Below are positions 52,767-64,000 of a stretch of DNA of 64,000 bases, one piece after another. The notes under the pieces are model-generated. The model was not told the DNA's origin and ran no database searches. It worked only from the letters and a program-made list of their open reading frames with translations. Position numbers and translations under genes: made by a program. Each line of letters starts with the position of its first letter. Positions within the stretch are counted from its first letter, which is position 1. This DNA is from Acanthornis magna (Eukaryota > Chordata > Aves > Passeriformes > Acanthizidae): the NCBI GenBank assembly GCA_036785705.1, contig JAWUZG010000036.1, forward strand, positions 14,007,501 to 14,071,500. The letters run 5' to 3'.

Positions 52767-52910
52767 ATTTTCATGGATCTCAACAGTGCTAGCACTGTTG
52801 TCTTGCAAGTCTTGACCCAAGCTACTAGCCAAGATACTGCAGTGTTGAAGCCAGCTGAGGAGCAGCTGAAGCAGTGGGAGACACAGCCAGGTTTTTATTC
52901 AGTCTTGTTG
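52767..52910 (+). CDS. IPO11: IPO11 first coding exon
   Basis: The acceptor is tttaaatgttttcag. ATG is at 52773-52775. Encodes residues 1-46, ending GFYSVLL. The donor is gtaaga. Confidence 0.97.
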
Positions 52911-55900
52911 GTAAGATACAGTGGAAAAGTGCTACTAAATAAACCTTGAATAATTCTGAGTACTGCTCTATAGAATACAGTTGAACCATGACCTCTGACT
53001 GAGAGAAGCCCTGAGTTGTCATGGTCCAGCCACTGGTGTCCTTATGCTGAAGGATATGGTAGGTAGGATATGACAATGGTAAGGCATTGCCATCACTGTG
53101 TCTCAAAGCAAGTTCTTTTCCCAGGCACTCAGAAGGTGGAAATCCAATCTCTAGCAGTATGAGTGGCCTCTAGGGCCAAATCTTTTACTGGCCTGTTGTG
53201 AACTGCAGATGGTAGAAGGCCAAGTGGGCCCTTTTCAAATGAATTGTCTTTACTACCTCAAGACATGGGACCCTTTTATATACCAAAGCAGCGTTCACCT
53301 TTTCTTTTTGTGGTGGTGATGCTTTCTGACCATTTTAATAGAAGTTCCCTCGTGCTTTCCATTGCACTGATACCTTGCTGGGATTGCTCTCCTTTTTGTT
53401 AGTGGAGGGAGACTTCCAGGGATATAAGCTGACCTGGCTGTGGTTGTAAGATCCTGCAGTGGGGAAAGTGAATACTTCTAAAAGTACCATGAGCATTGCT
53501 GAAATGGGTGCATCAATATGGTCAGAGTGATGACAACACAGTCAAAAAGGAAATGAAACTGTTTCAGCAAAGACACTTGAAAGTTAGGAGTATTGTTATT
53601 CTCCAATATCTGTGCATATGTTTATAATAGTCTTAAAAACACAGATAAAATGCTTTTTCTGCAAACGTCTGTCTTCAGTGTGTAGATTGAATGATTCAGA
53701 TTTGTAGAGTGTCATGTTCTGTTCTCTGTAGACCCTCTCTTTCATTTATTTGGAAAGTTGAAGGCGAGCCAAAGGACTTAGGGAAAGGAGGAAAAGATAC
53801 AACCTTTGAGCTGTCAAATTGCCTTTTACCTACTGCTTTTGCCATGGCATTGCTGTGGTGGTAAATGATCTTGATAGAAAACAGCAGAAATTGCCACTGA
53901 TCACATTTTTTTCCTCTGGATGTTTGCTGTGAGAGCTTACACCTGAGGGTGTAGACAAGTTGAGCACTCACAGGTATAATTGGAATTAATATGAGTTAAT
54001 CTTAAATGTAAGGGCTAAAAATGCATGGCTTTAGGTGGTTATCATGCAGGATCAAATACTGATAATTCCTTTCATGTGGTTCAGTGGATTTGTTGGGGCC
54101 CACATCAGCCTTTTTTTAAGTGTGAAATATCAATACAGTCTTCCAAACTAAACAGAAATGTCTACTTTTTTGTTTAACATGATCATGACAGGTGGGCTGT
54201 CTGTGAGAGAAGACAGTTGGTAGCTTCTTGGTGGAGCAGCAAAGAGTGCAGGGTAACTGGTAAATGTAAATGGAGAGTTGGTAAGACAGCTGGTGTCTGT
54301 GGGACGTGGCAGGTAATGTAATTACTGTGAGGTACACTCACTTCTGGGACAGTCAGGATACAGAAAATTAGAAGGATGCAGAAAATTATAAGGAAGCATG
54401 AGACCTGCATCTTTGCATCTACCGTTTTTAGTACCTAGTGGAGTTGCTATCATTACTTTCTGTGTTTCTCTGTTGAAGGTATTACATACCTCTCTTTTGG
54501 TTCAGAGATAAATCGGCTGGTTTTGAAAGGAACCTCTGTGAAAGTTGTATCAATTTGTATATAGGTTTCATTCCTGTTATTTCTATGATTGAGTTACTGT
54601 GTTATATTCTGTACTTCATATTTTAGGAAGTTCATAAGAAGATACAGAGTATACAGAGAAGTTCTACTTGTTTTTGTGTAGATACTTTGGTTTGGTTTTT
54701 TTTTGCTTTTTTTAACCAAGACCTTTCTACTTCTAAGGTATTTTTTATCTGAGGAAGCTTTGCTTCTGATAAATATTTCAGCAAGGAGAGGAATAGTTAT
54801 TTGTAAGATTAGTGGAAGTTTCAGTATGAGTAGTTTGGGTTTTCTGTGTTTCATTTATTTTGAAATGTTTTTTATGGTGCAAAAGTGGTGTTTGAAGTTA
54901 CCTCTTTGTATTTTAACATGCTTCAGTTGCATTTGGGAAAGGTCAGGTCTTTCAGTGATTCAGTTTGTGTTCCCAAATGAGCTTTGGGGAAGGAGGGCAC
55001 CTTACATATCGATAACTTATATTGTGTGGTACTTATTGGTGGGCTACAACCTTTCTGCTACTTTTCTACAGTTGGCTAGTTTTGAAGTTGATGTAATTGT
55101 TGGCATGTCAGTCTGTTTACTTTCTAGTGATTGGAGTGTGTTAGGGTTTTCTTCAGGTTGGCCATTATTTCTAGAAAGCTGTTACCATTAATAGAAATAG
55201 ATTTTGAGAGAAAGTGATTCATGGTGAAATCATAGTGAAAATGAGGTTCCAGGTTTCTACAGTGCTGAGTTATTTGAAAGGTTTGTTTATAGGTCTGCAG
55301 GCATGGTGCCCAAATTAGCAGATGCTCTTAACCAGAATCCCTTCATTTTTCGGGTCCCTTCTTACTGGATTTTTAAAAGCAATGAATACAAGTGGTGCAC
55401 CCTTTTCCGCAGTGCACTTTATAATAAGAACGCTGAGCTCACACATATTTGCTCCCTAAAGGAGGGAGTAAATGTCTCTTCCCCTTGAGAGGGATCCATC
55501 TGTTTGCAGTGGGAAACAGGAGGAGAGCTGCTTTCAGAGTAGTACCTGTGTTGAGATTTGATAGCCTACCTTTATTTTAGATTTTCTTGGTTGGTTAATT
55601 TTACAACATTACTATACAAAATAACTCCTCTGTATACATACAGATACATAAAAACATATATGTATGGACAGATACATGTGTGTGTATGTATGTATAGATA
55701 GTAGCTTTTGGTAGAAACTAATTTCCTATAATAAGCGTAGTCAAATTTGAGAATTACAGTCCTACCAAGTTGCTGTTTTATGAACAGTATTGGTAGACAG
55801 GATGGTTCTTGGCCTATGACATGATTATGAAGAAATAACCTGAAGACTGGATTCTGACTAGAATAAGGAATTACCCTGCATTCTGCAGTGCCACAGACAT

Positions 55901-58900
55901 CTGACACCTCTGTCATTAAAGAGTAATAATTGTCTGGTTCTAGTAATTATTACCCTTCTATTTCCTACTCTGCCAGACATGATAAGCAATACATTTGCCT
56001 TACGTGTTGGGTTTTTTTAATAAATCAAAATTTGGTCTAGTGATAAACATTTTTTAATCTCTAAAAATTTATGTTTAACACAGTGTTTCACTTGTCTGTC
56101 AAATGATGATAAAAGCATTTTGTTTTTATATCACAGAGGTGTGTGTATTTCTGCATACACCAGCCCATGTGTTGATACATCATTTCCTGTCTTGCTTGTG
56201 GTGTCTTGAGCAGTTTTTAACTTACTCTGCATTTTTCTGGGTTTTTTTGTTGGGTTTTTGTTGTTTTTTTTTTTTTTTTTTTTCCTAAACAGAATATCTT
56301 CACAAATCATAGCCTGGATGTGAATGTAAGATGGTTAGCTGTGCTGTACTTTAAAAATGGAATTGATCGCTACTGGAGACGGGTCGCACCACAGTAAGTC
56401 TTGAATTCTTCCACTAACTGTCTAAAATTGGTTTTGTTATGGTTGCCAGACTGGAAAAATGGCAGATCCTTCGTTCGTAGAAGTTGCTTTAGAATTTATG
56501 GTGAAACGAACAGCATGCTTCAACTTCAGGACTCACTGATAACACATTTTGTCTTTATATTGACTCTTATGACTCCATTCATGATTTACTTTTGAAAACT
56601 GAGTTAGAAGGCTATTTCATAGATAACTGGTTTTGAAGTGATGCCGTAAGTGTTACAACGTTAACACCTGGATTTGCTGATAGTGACAGATGAGAAAGGT
56701 GGTCAATCTCCTGAAGAGCGAGGGAGACATGTGATTTTTTTTAACCTGATTTGTATTGAGTGTGTACATGGCAAGGAGGCAGTAGTTATCGTACTAACAA
56801 GTTCTGGTCTTCGTTTTTTTGTTGTTCTGCTAATGCATGACAAAAAGTTCTCCAAAGATGATGAAAAATATAAGCAGTTTTCATGAGCACCATGTGATTT
56901 ACTTAGAAATTACAGAATTGCCATTTTAATATATAACACCTAGAACTATATACTTCTCAGTGTTTTGTGTGAAGGACCTCTTCTTTCCTTTGAAAACAGG
57001 TGTGATTTCAAGGGTTTCAATTACAGAACTCATAAAAACTTGCAAGTGTTCAGTCTCTCTGGAAGTGTTCAGGCTCTCTTAAATGTTAGTGATATAGGTG
57101 GAACATCAGTGTCCTAGGTTTAGGCTATTAGATGGGATTCTTGGTACAGTTTTCTGGATCACAAATTTAAGTTAGTGTTTGATACAAAGTATGATTTTCG
57201 CTGTTCATTGTTTGAGATAGTTTAATGTATTTTGCCTTACGTTACAAGCTTTTCCAAAGGTCTACCAAGAGAGGGGAAAATTATAAAATTCTATATGCAC
57301 AGCACATTTTAAATAGAGTAGTACTCCTCCATTATTGCATAGAGCAGTAGAGTATTTGTGAATTAATGTATAATTGCAAAACATCTGCAAGCATTTGGAT
57401 TCTCTTTTATCTGAAAGGAAAATACCATCTTGTTCTTGGAAGATGGCATAGATCTTTGATGTTTCTGGCTAATGGGATTCTGTTTACAGTACTGGTACTT
57501 ACCAAGCGCTGTTGGAATAAGTGAAATATTGTTTCAATTTGTTAATATTTTTAGACACTAGTAGCATTTTTGGTGAAAAAAGCATTGTTTATTTCCTGCA
57601 GAACTAATGACCAGAATTTTACTGTTTGTAGGAAATATTAAATAACAATCTTTCTGTGTAGTTTTCCTGTAGTTTTAAATTAAAGGTAATTTTAAAAATA
57701 TAATTTTCTTGGCTGTTCTTAAAGATTCCACAGGTTAAACTATATTAAATTTCCAGTGCAACCCTATTTTTTCCCCATTTCTAGTTTTTCTGTCACTAAT
57801 TTAATGCAATTAAAGTATGAAATAAATTTTAAAAATTGTTGGCTGCTGTTGAGGATTCCATGGAGTAAATGCATACTAAATTTTTACTCTGTGTCCAACT
57901 GTTTCCCCCATTACTGTTTTTCTTTTTAAACTTCTTAGACATTTTGTCAGCACTCACCCAGATCCTGTTTCTCTTAGAATGTGTTGTGGTCATTTTGAGA
58001 AATCCCAGTTTAAACTCTAAATTCCCAGTTTATTATTTTGTGAACCAATCAGACGCTGAATGTCGTGATTTTTGAAGGCTTCATTGTAGAGGCTCCCTTT
58101 TTGTTGTCCTTGCAGAATTACTGTCTTTCATCTTGTGGTGCACTTCAGCAGCTGGCCTCTCTCCATAGTAGTACATCAAAGCATGTTTTGATCTACAGAT
58201 CAAAAACCAGCATTTTCCAGTGAGAGCAATTTTTGAAGATGAGCCTGTGGACTTTCTCCCTCATGCTTTTTCAGGCAGCTTTCCATATAGCTAAGGAGAA
58301 GAGCCTAGAGTTGTCATAACCTCTTTTCAGGCACTATTTGGCCTCTTTTTTGAAATTTGTTGTCAGCCTTCTCAACAGGTGATCTCACAGGATGATTTTG
58401 TATGTGTTGTTATTTTCTTCAGAAATGGTTTGTCTTGAATTGAAGAATTTAACATGTTTTGATTTTACAGATAATCACTTTTGTATCCTCTCTCATGTAG
58501 ACTTTGTTCTCTTATTTGAGTACCATGTTAGCAATTTCAATAATACTTTTCAAATGCATGTTTTCACTTGAGTCATAACTGTAACTCCTCATAAGCCAGA
58601 AATCCAAATCTGAAGTATCAGACTTTTTTAAAAAAGCTCTAAAATAATTTTTTAAGTATTTGGATATGTGTTTCCCCATGCCGCAAACACAGAGAAAGAT
58701 CAAAGTAACATTTAACTTGCAAATTGTGAAAGACTACAGCGTTAGTAGATGTTCATGTCTAGATCAAGTTGTTTTAATTTTTGGGCAGGTGTAATTCAGT
58801 GCTGAAGGGCAATAACTCGCTGAGTGATACACATTCTTCCTAACTTCTTATCTGCCTACAACTTTTATATGTGGAACTGTGGCTTTTTTGCAGTGTGTGA

Positions 58901-60794
58901 AGGGAGGCTGAGGACATTGGTGCCAGTCTGTGTCTGCTGCAGGGGCTGAGGGTGTCCCTGCTCTCCGGCAGATGTCACTGTCGTGTCATTTAAACAGTGA
59001 ATTCCTCCACCCATGGTCCGACAAACCCTTAGGGACCCTGTCACATACTTGAATCAGCATTGATTTCCTAGTTTTGGGTTTTTTATTTTCATCATCTTGT
59101 GGCTTCGAATAATAAGTTAAATAGTTGCCTACAGAAAAAAACTTCTACTGTTGCAAAAATCTTTGTAAGTTTCACCCAAAATATTTTTAGGCATAATTTA
59201 ATTTTATGCAGAAAGTAATCTTGAAGTGTAAGTTTTGATTTGAAATACAGAAAATAAAATTGTGGCTCCTGACTGCTACAATTACTTTTGAGATTAAGAC
59301 TTAGAGTACAGTTCTGAGTCACAAGCAAAACCATGAATTTCTCCCCTTTTATACTATACTTTGAATGATAAATCTTTGATCTAGGAAATAGTGAGTATTT
59401 GTGTTTTGTGCAGGGGTGAGGGGAAAGTGAAAACTAGAATATTTTTGCAAGTGTTTGATCTTATGGCAAATCCTGCCTCTGTTTTTTTATTATTTTGAGA
59501 TTAATATTTAGTATTTGTCTAGATTAGTGTAAAAGCTGTGCTTTAGGAAACTTTAGATGTAATTTTAAACCTCAGTGTATAAAACTAGCTGGTTAAGCTG
59601 ATCTGTGCCTGAGGTCAGACAACAGGAAGTGGTTGTGTTTGTGTGTTTATTCTTCTTAATTTCTGGCCATTGGTCTTCATTCAGATATGATGTTTGCATG
59701 CGTGCTTTTAAGTCATTGCAATGTTAGGTAAACTGTTTGATCTGAATGACCCTGGGTGATAATTTAACGGCTTTTTATGAAGAAACATCTTTCTAGTGCT
59801 ATCAGTAAATGAAAATGTGTTGGGGTTTTTTGTTTGGTTTTGTTTAGTTTTGTTTTGGGTTGGTTTTGTTTTTGTTTTGTTTAGTTTTGTTTGGTTTTTT
59901 TCTTTTTCCCTGATAGTGTAATCTGTAAATACCAACAAAGCATTTTTCAAAGCAGTTTGTTGTATTTCCTGCCTGGAAACTATAAAAAAATTGTATGAAA
60001 TGTGTAAAGTCTGCAGTAATACAGGAGTGATACCATACTGTAACTTGTAGTCTTAAAGTGATAGAGGTCACTTTAAGTGAAGTATTCATATACCACAAAG
60101 CTGCACTTGAGCAAAAATTAACCTTTATGACTTAGAATTTGCCCTGCTTACTATTTCCCCCTGCATTTTATGGAAAATGTATCAATATACTTTTCACACA
60201 AAGAGATAATTTTCAAAGGATCCATACTTTTAAGTGTAAATATATGACTTGCTTGTAGAAAAGGATTTGTGATAGAAAGGACTTGCTGCTTTTACAAAAA
60301 GAGCTGTCATCTGATATGGTGCTTTATTGTGGATGTTTTTGGCTATTGTCCAGTAGTATACATGAGCAAATTCATGTTCAAATCATCATTTCTGGCAGCA
60401 ATCACTATATAATAATTGTCTAAGAGCAATCAGTTTGTAATTTTTCCGGTTTTACTTTTTTCACTATATATCTGTGTATCTTACTTTGTGAATTCTCTTT
60501 GGGCATTTATCTTTACAAAGATCACCTCAGGTCTCGAAATCTGAGATTAAAACACCTCCTAAGTATTTTTTTCACTGTTCCCTGTCTTTTTAAAGATACT
60601 TGTGATAGTGGAAGAACAAAGGATGTTCTTTTGTTAGTTCGTAAAGTTTTTTGGTGGTTACATATGAATTAATAGTAGTTTCTTAATTGAAAATAAATCA
60701 TATTTTAATCTATCCTGACAGTGCGCTTTCTGAAGAAGAAAAAACTACATTGCGTGCAGGACTTATCACCAACTTTAATGAACCAGTGAATCAG
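52773..60794 (+). CDS. IPO11: IPO11, importin-11 (first three coding exons, 3'-partial)
   Basis: Importin-beta family nuclear transport receptor. Importin-11 binds RanGTP and carries cargo such as charged ubiquitin-conjugating enzymes into the nucleus. Three exons join in phase to give residues 1-104 of a protein of about 975 residues in mammals. The N-terminus MDLNSASTVVLQVLTQATSQ and the importin N-terminal helices (AEEQLKQWETQPGFYSVLL, residues 28-46; VRWLAVLYFKNGIDRYWRRV, about 57-76) match the family closely. The ATG follows the exon's acceptor by only 6 bp and has T at -3, so its start context is modest. Later exons lie beyond the window. The promoter is the CpG island shared with DIMT1. 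Confidence 0.97.
55631..55701. repeat. ATAC/GTAT simple repeat
   Basis: Imperfect tetranucleotide units (tacatacagatacata, tgtgtatgtatgtatagata) cluster here. Confidence 0.6.
56264..56283 (+). repeat. T20 homopolymer at IPO11 acceptor
   Basis: Twenty consecutive T residues form most of the polypyrimidine tract for the exon at 56293. Confidence 0.8.
56293..56393 (+). CDS. IPO11: IPO11 second coding exon
   Basis: Encodes NIFTNHSLDVNVRWLAVLYF then KNGIDRYWRRVAP and two bases of His (residues 47-79). The acceptor has an unbroken run of 20 T before cctaaacag. The donor is gtaagt. Confidence 0.98.
56394..60721 (+). other. IPO11: IPO11 intron
   Basis: AT-rich. The only distinct structure is a GTTTT-rich tract at 59824-59900. 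Confidence 0.6.
59824..59900 (+). repeat. (GTTTT)n-like low-complexity tract
   Basis: Repeated gttttgtttagttttgttt-type units with no C for about 75 bp. Confidence 0.75.
60722..60794 (+). CDS. IPO11: IPO11 third coding exon
   Basis: Encodes ALSEEEKTTLRAGLITNFNE then PVNQ (residues 81-104) after the last base of His80. The donor is gttagt. Confidence 0.97.
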
Positions 60795-63700
60795 GTTAGT
60801 GGTGATTTTATTAGTCTTCCAAGAAATGCTTGCATTGATATATAGCTTGATTTCTTTCTTTACAAAGTATTTAATTACAATAATAAAGTTGCAGTTTATG
60901 TGTTACTTTTCAGACAGATGTGAAAGACACAGACACAGCTGAAGTGAGATCTTTTACCATAGATCATAATACATTGAATTATAGAATCACTTTGGTTGGA
61001 GACAGCATGTTTTGTCTCCGTGGTTTGTTTCCTTTGGTGTTGCCGTGACAGTTTGTTGTCCCTTGCTATTTATGCAACCACTTAATGAAATGGTTCAGGG
61101 AATGGATGTAGCTCCAAACTAGCCTTTCCCTGAGTGATTTGTGGTTTTTTCAGCTGTATCTGTTCTCTGACCTGACTCCCAGTGTGGCTCTGCAAGTGGT
61201 GGCATAGCAGGAATGAGCTGTTGAGATTGCTGCTGCAAAACTCCCCTAACTAGTATTGCTGTCACATGTCTAGTTACAGCATTAGTGAGTTTAAATAAGC
61301 TTAATAAAGCTTCAGTGTGATAGTGTCTTTTCTTACATAAAATGACTAATTATAAGCTGTGATTTGAGTAGAATAAGAATTTATTATTATATTGACTATA
61401 GAACTAATGTTAAGGGACACAGAATATGCCTATACTAGATGAATCAGTCTTCCTTCTGCTACCTTCTTCTTCATCATCATGTAAGTATAACATTCTGCAA
61501 GGAAGTATTTGCTACTATTTTGAGCTAGTTCTTAAATAACTTTTTCAAGAGAACACAGAAGTGATTGTCATAAGGTAAAGATTAAAAAGAAAAGGTATTG
61601 GAAATAAACTTCTGTTTTACAGACAGTGCAGTTTTAACTTTCCAGGATTCTTGACAGGATTAATGTCATATCTAGGATTAGAGCAAATTATCTAATAAAA
61701 TAACAAAAATTACGGTAATTTAGTTTTTGTAGAAGACCATTGTCCAATGACAATTTTGACTACAATTAAAAATTTTAATTGCAAATGTGGTTTTATAAAA
61801 GCAAATATATAAAAAGTATTTTAAAATTTGTTCAGCACGTATGTTTCAATGTAAACAGTATGACAAAATACTACTTGTTTCTCTATTTAAGCAAAAAAGA
61901 ACTATGAACTATGTCAAGTTGAACCGTAAAGTCTGTGTCATTTATGCTTCTGCTAGATAGCATATAATTTAACAAATACTTAATTTTGAAGAGTTTATAT
62001 GTTTTTTGCATATAAAAATAGATAAATTAATTACAAAACCCTGATATTCACTATGTTGTTTGTAAAACAATTCAAACTTTTTATCAATAATTTTTCCATA
62101 CCTTCATTAGTATTTCATCAGTTTGCCTCCTAAGATAACAGTGTAGCGTGTTTTATAGTTAAAAATTCCACTGCTCATGAGCGATTCTGCAGTTCTCAGA
62201 CCATAGTTGCAGCTGAGATTGGAACCCTTTTAAATGACATTTTAAAGACTAGTGGCTTCATGTTTTTGTGTGTCCTTATGACATTTTTTCAGATTTCATT
62301 TTCTAAGATGCAGAGAATTTTGTTTGTTTTTATGCCAGCGCACTAAATAATACCGTGAACAACTGTGTGCAATATTGAAATATATTTACAGAGTCCATTT
62401 CCCTTTCTTTCTCCTTGTTCCCCAACCTGTGTTGTAGGTGTCCTGAGATTTCCTTTCAAAGGAACCTTTCATTTAGTCCCCAGCCTGCTTGATATGTCTG
62501 AGTTTTGATATCCTGTGTTCCTGATAACTGCACTTTTCCAGTCACAGATAGTTCATAACACAGTTGCTATCTGCTTGTGCTTTTTGCATCACTGAAGGCA
62601 GAAAAATTATGACTCTTGTATCGAAAGAAAAACAACACAAAAAAGTGAGAAATAGACGTAGTATGGAGATGTGATGACACAACTTGACTTCCAGGGGAGG
62701 TGGAGAAGAAAAAGAGAACATACCATCTGCTGAGAGCATAATTTCCATGCCCTCTGAAGATATTTACCATATGGAGGGAACATTGGAACAAAATACTTAT
62801 TCAAATGTGTGGCGGCAGATTGGTTTTTTCTTTTGTCCCCACTTAAAAAGCCAGTCCTCGAGGTAAAAGTACTTTCGGCCTCCCTGGGAAGTTATATCAC
62901 GTATCTTTGGGAGAGGAATTTATTTGCTCCCCCTGCCAACTGACATAATTTGATCTGGTAATAAGTAAGACTCCCAGCTCTTCCTTGCAAATGTTGACAT
63001 CATTTTCCTGAAGCAATTATTCTCTCTAAGCAGCATGGTAGGAATAAATATTGCAGAAAACTTGATGGGGTTGTCAGGCTCTAGATGAAGCGGCTCAGGA
63101 AGCAGTAAAGAAGGGCATAGCTGTTCCCTCTTAGGCCTGTAAATTGCTTGGATTCTTTCTGGTAGCCTGAGAAGGTGACTTCTTTCTCAGGCTGGAAGTG
63201 TGGTTGTACTAATGTGTTGAAGGAGATAGAGAGACTGCTTCACTGATCCAGTAAAGGATGTTTTCAGTTAGAATGGGATAAAAACAGGAAAACAAGAATG
63301 TGAAATTTTTGGATATTTGAGGTGAGGTTTTGAGGGACCATATGTATGTTAAAGGAGTGTTTAGAGGAAGTGAGTTGCAGAGCAGCCAAATGTGGAATAG
63401 ACGGAAAGAGGGCATAAGATGAACCAGACGTGTAAACTATGGGTGGTTTGTACCTGTGTCCAAACATGCTCTGTGCCTGATGACCACTGCCTGCCCTGTG
63501 TTCTGAGTGCGTCCCTTACCCGTCTCGCAGTGTGATCTCACTCTGTTCATTGTGCATGTGTGCTGCAAGGACGAGGTGCGAGTGGGATTTGGGCCCAGCA
63601 ACCAAAGTCAGATGGTAGGAGTGGTCTGGCGTGTGGTGTGAAGATGTGGAGAAAGAGAGTCTCAGTTCCAGACACATATACCTGGGATTAGGAGTGGCTC

Positions 63701-64000
63701 TAAAACTCAGGTAGAGAGAATTAATGGTAATATGTATTCAGCAGTGTATGTTCGTAGAAAGTGATAGAAAAGATCACAAAGTAAAAAGTAGTTCCCAAAT
63801 ATTTGTTTCTTCTTTTATGTGATTTCTAGAATAAACACATTTACTGGTCTTTATGTAAAATTTAGACAAGGCATCAAGTTTTGTATTTTATGTAAATACT
63901 TGCTACAAACATAGAATAGAATACTTTTTCTCCACATTTATTTGCATTCAGCAAACTTAAAAATAGCTTGAGAAAAAGCACACAAAAATCTAGCAGTCCA
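60795..64000 (+). other. IPO11: IPO11 intron (continues past window)
   Basis: The next importin exon (expected to begin near IATQIAVLI) is not found, so the intron runs past the end. A CR1-like 3'-end scrap lies near 60970-61010. Confidence 0.55.
60970..61010 (-). mobile_element. Possible CR1 3'-end scrap (antisense)
   Basis: tatagaatcactttggttgg resembles the reverse complement of the CR1 3' terminus. Only about 40 bp. Confidence 0.3.

Larger units (their letters stand above)
52911..56292 (+). other. IPO11: IPO11 intron
   Basis: No gene seen. It contains a GTAT/GATA-type simple repeat (55631-55701) and a T20 tract at its 3' end. Confidence 0.6.

Noticed and set aside
55303..55488. 61-codon plus-strand frame
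   Set aside because: It reads smoothly but matches no family I know, and has no splice or promoter context.
59708..60098. Lys/Thr/Asn-rich minus-strand frames
   Set aside because: Generated by the GTTTT-rich tract.

Overview
This is a vertebrate nuclear window, almost certainly from a bird. Three split protein-coding genes can be read exon by exon: KIF2A (+ strand, kinesin-13), DIMT1 (- strand, 18S rRNA dimethyladenosine transferase) and IPO11 (+ strand, importin-11). This is the gene order of human 5q12.1. The avian call rests on CR1 LINE 3' ends with the octamer tail, LTR fragments of types common in birds, and the protein sequences. This block is Z-linked in chicken as far as I recall, so Z-linkage is likely here but inferred.

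Layout. 1-2960: KIF2A intron 1 (exon 1 lies upstream of the window). 2961-36079: twenty KIF2A coding exons, all with consistent phase and AG/GT borders, encoding everything from about residue 22 to the stop. They include the 114-bp cassette exon (38 residues) just after the motor. 36080 to about 37750: KIF2A 3' UTR, which also holds a candidate alternative last exon. About 37750-39490: intergenic, with one small CR1 remnant. 39630-44568: all twelve DIMT1 coding exons on the - strand (305 aa). About 44200-46430: a CpG island serving the divergent DIMT1 and IPO11 promoters, split by a 490-bp GGAA microsatellite. About 46430-52766: IPO11 5' UTR and intron region. 52767-60794: the first three IPO11 coding exons (residues 1-104). 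60795-64000: intron; the gene continues beyond the window.

The genes are neighbours rather than a pathway. KIF2A depolymerises microtubule ends, DIMT1 dimethylates two adenosines near the 3' end of 18S rRNA, and IPO11 imports nuclear cargo. DIMT1 and IPO11 are head-to-head and may share promoter control; KIF2A and DIMT1 are tail-to-tail.

No unknown gene system was found. The points most worth a second look are a solo LTR that begins 10 bp after a KIF2A splice donor, the weak donor and downstream TGCATG beside the KIF2A cassette exon, a candidate alternative KIF2A C-terminus, the structured GGAA array between the divergent promoters, and two palindromic CRE sites at the IPO11 promoter.
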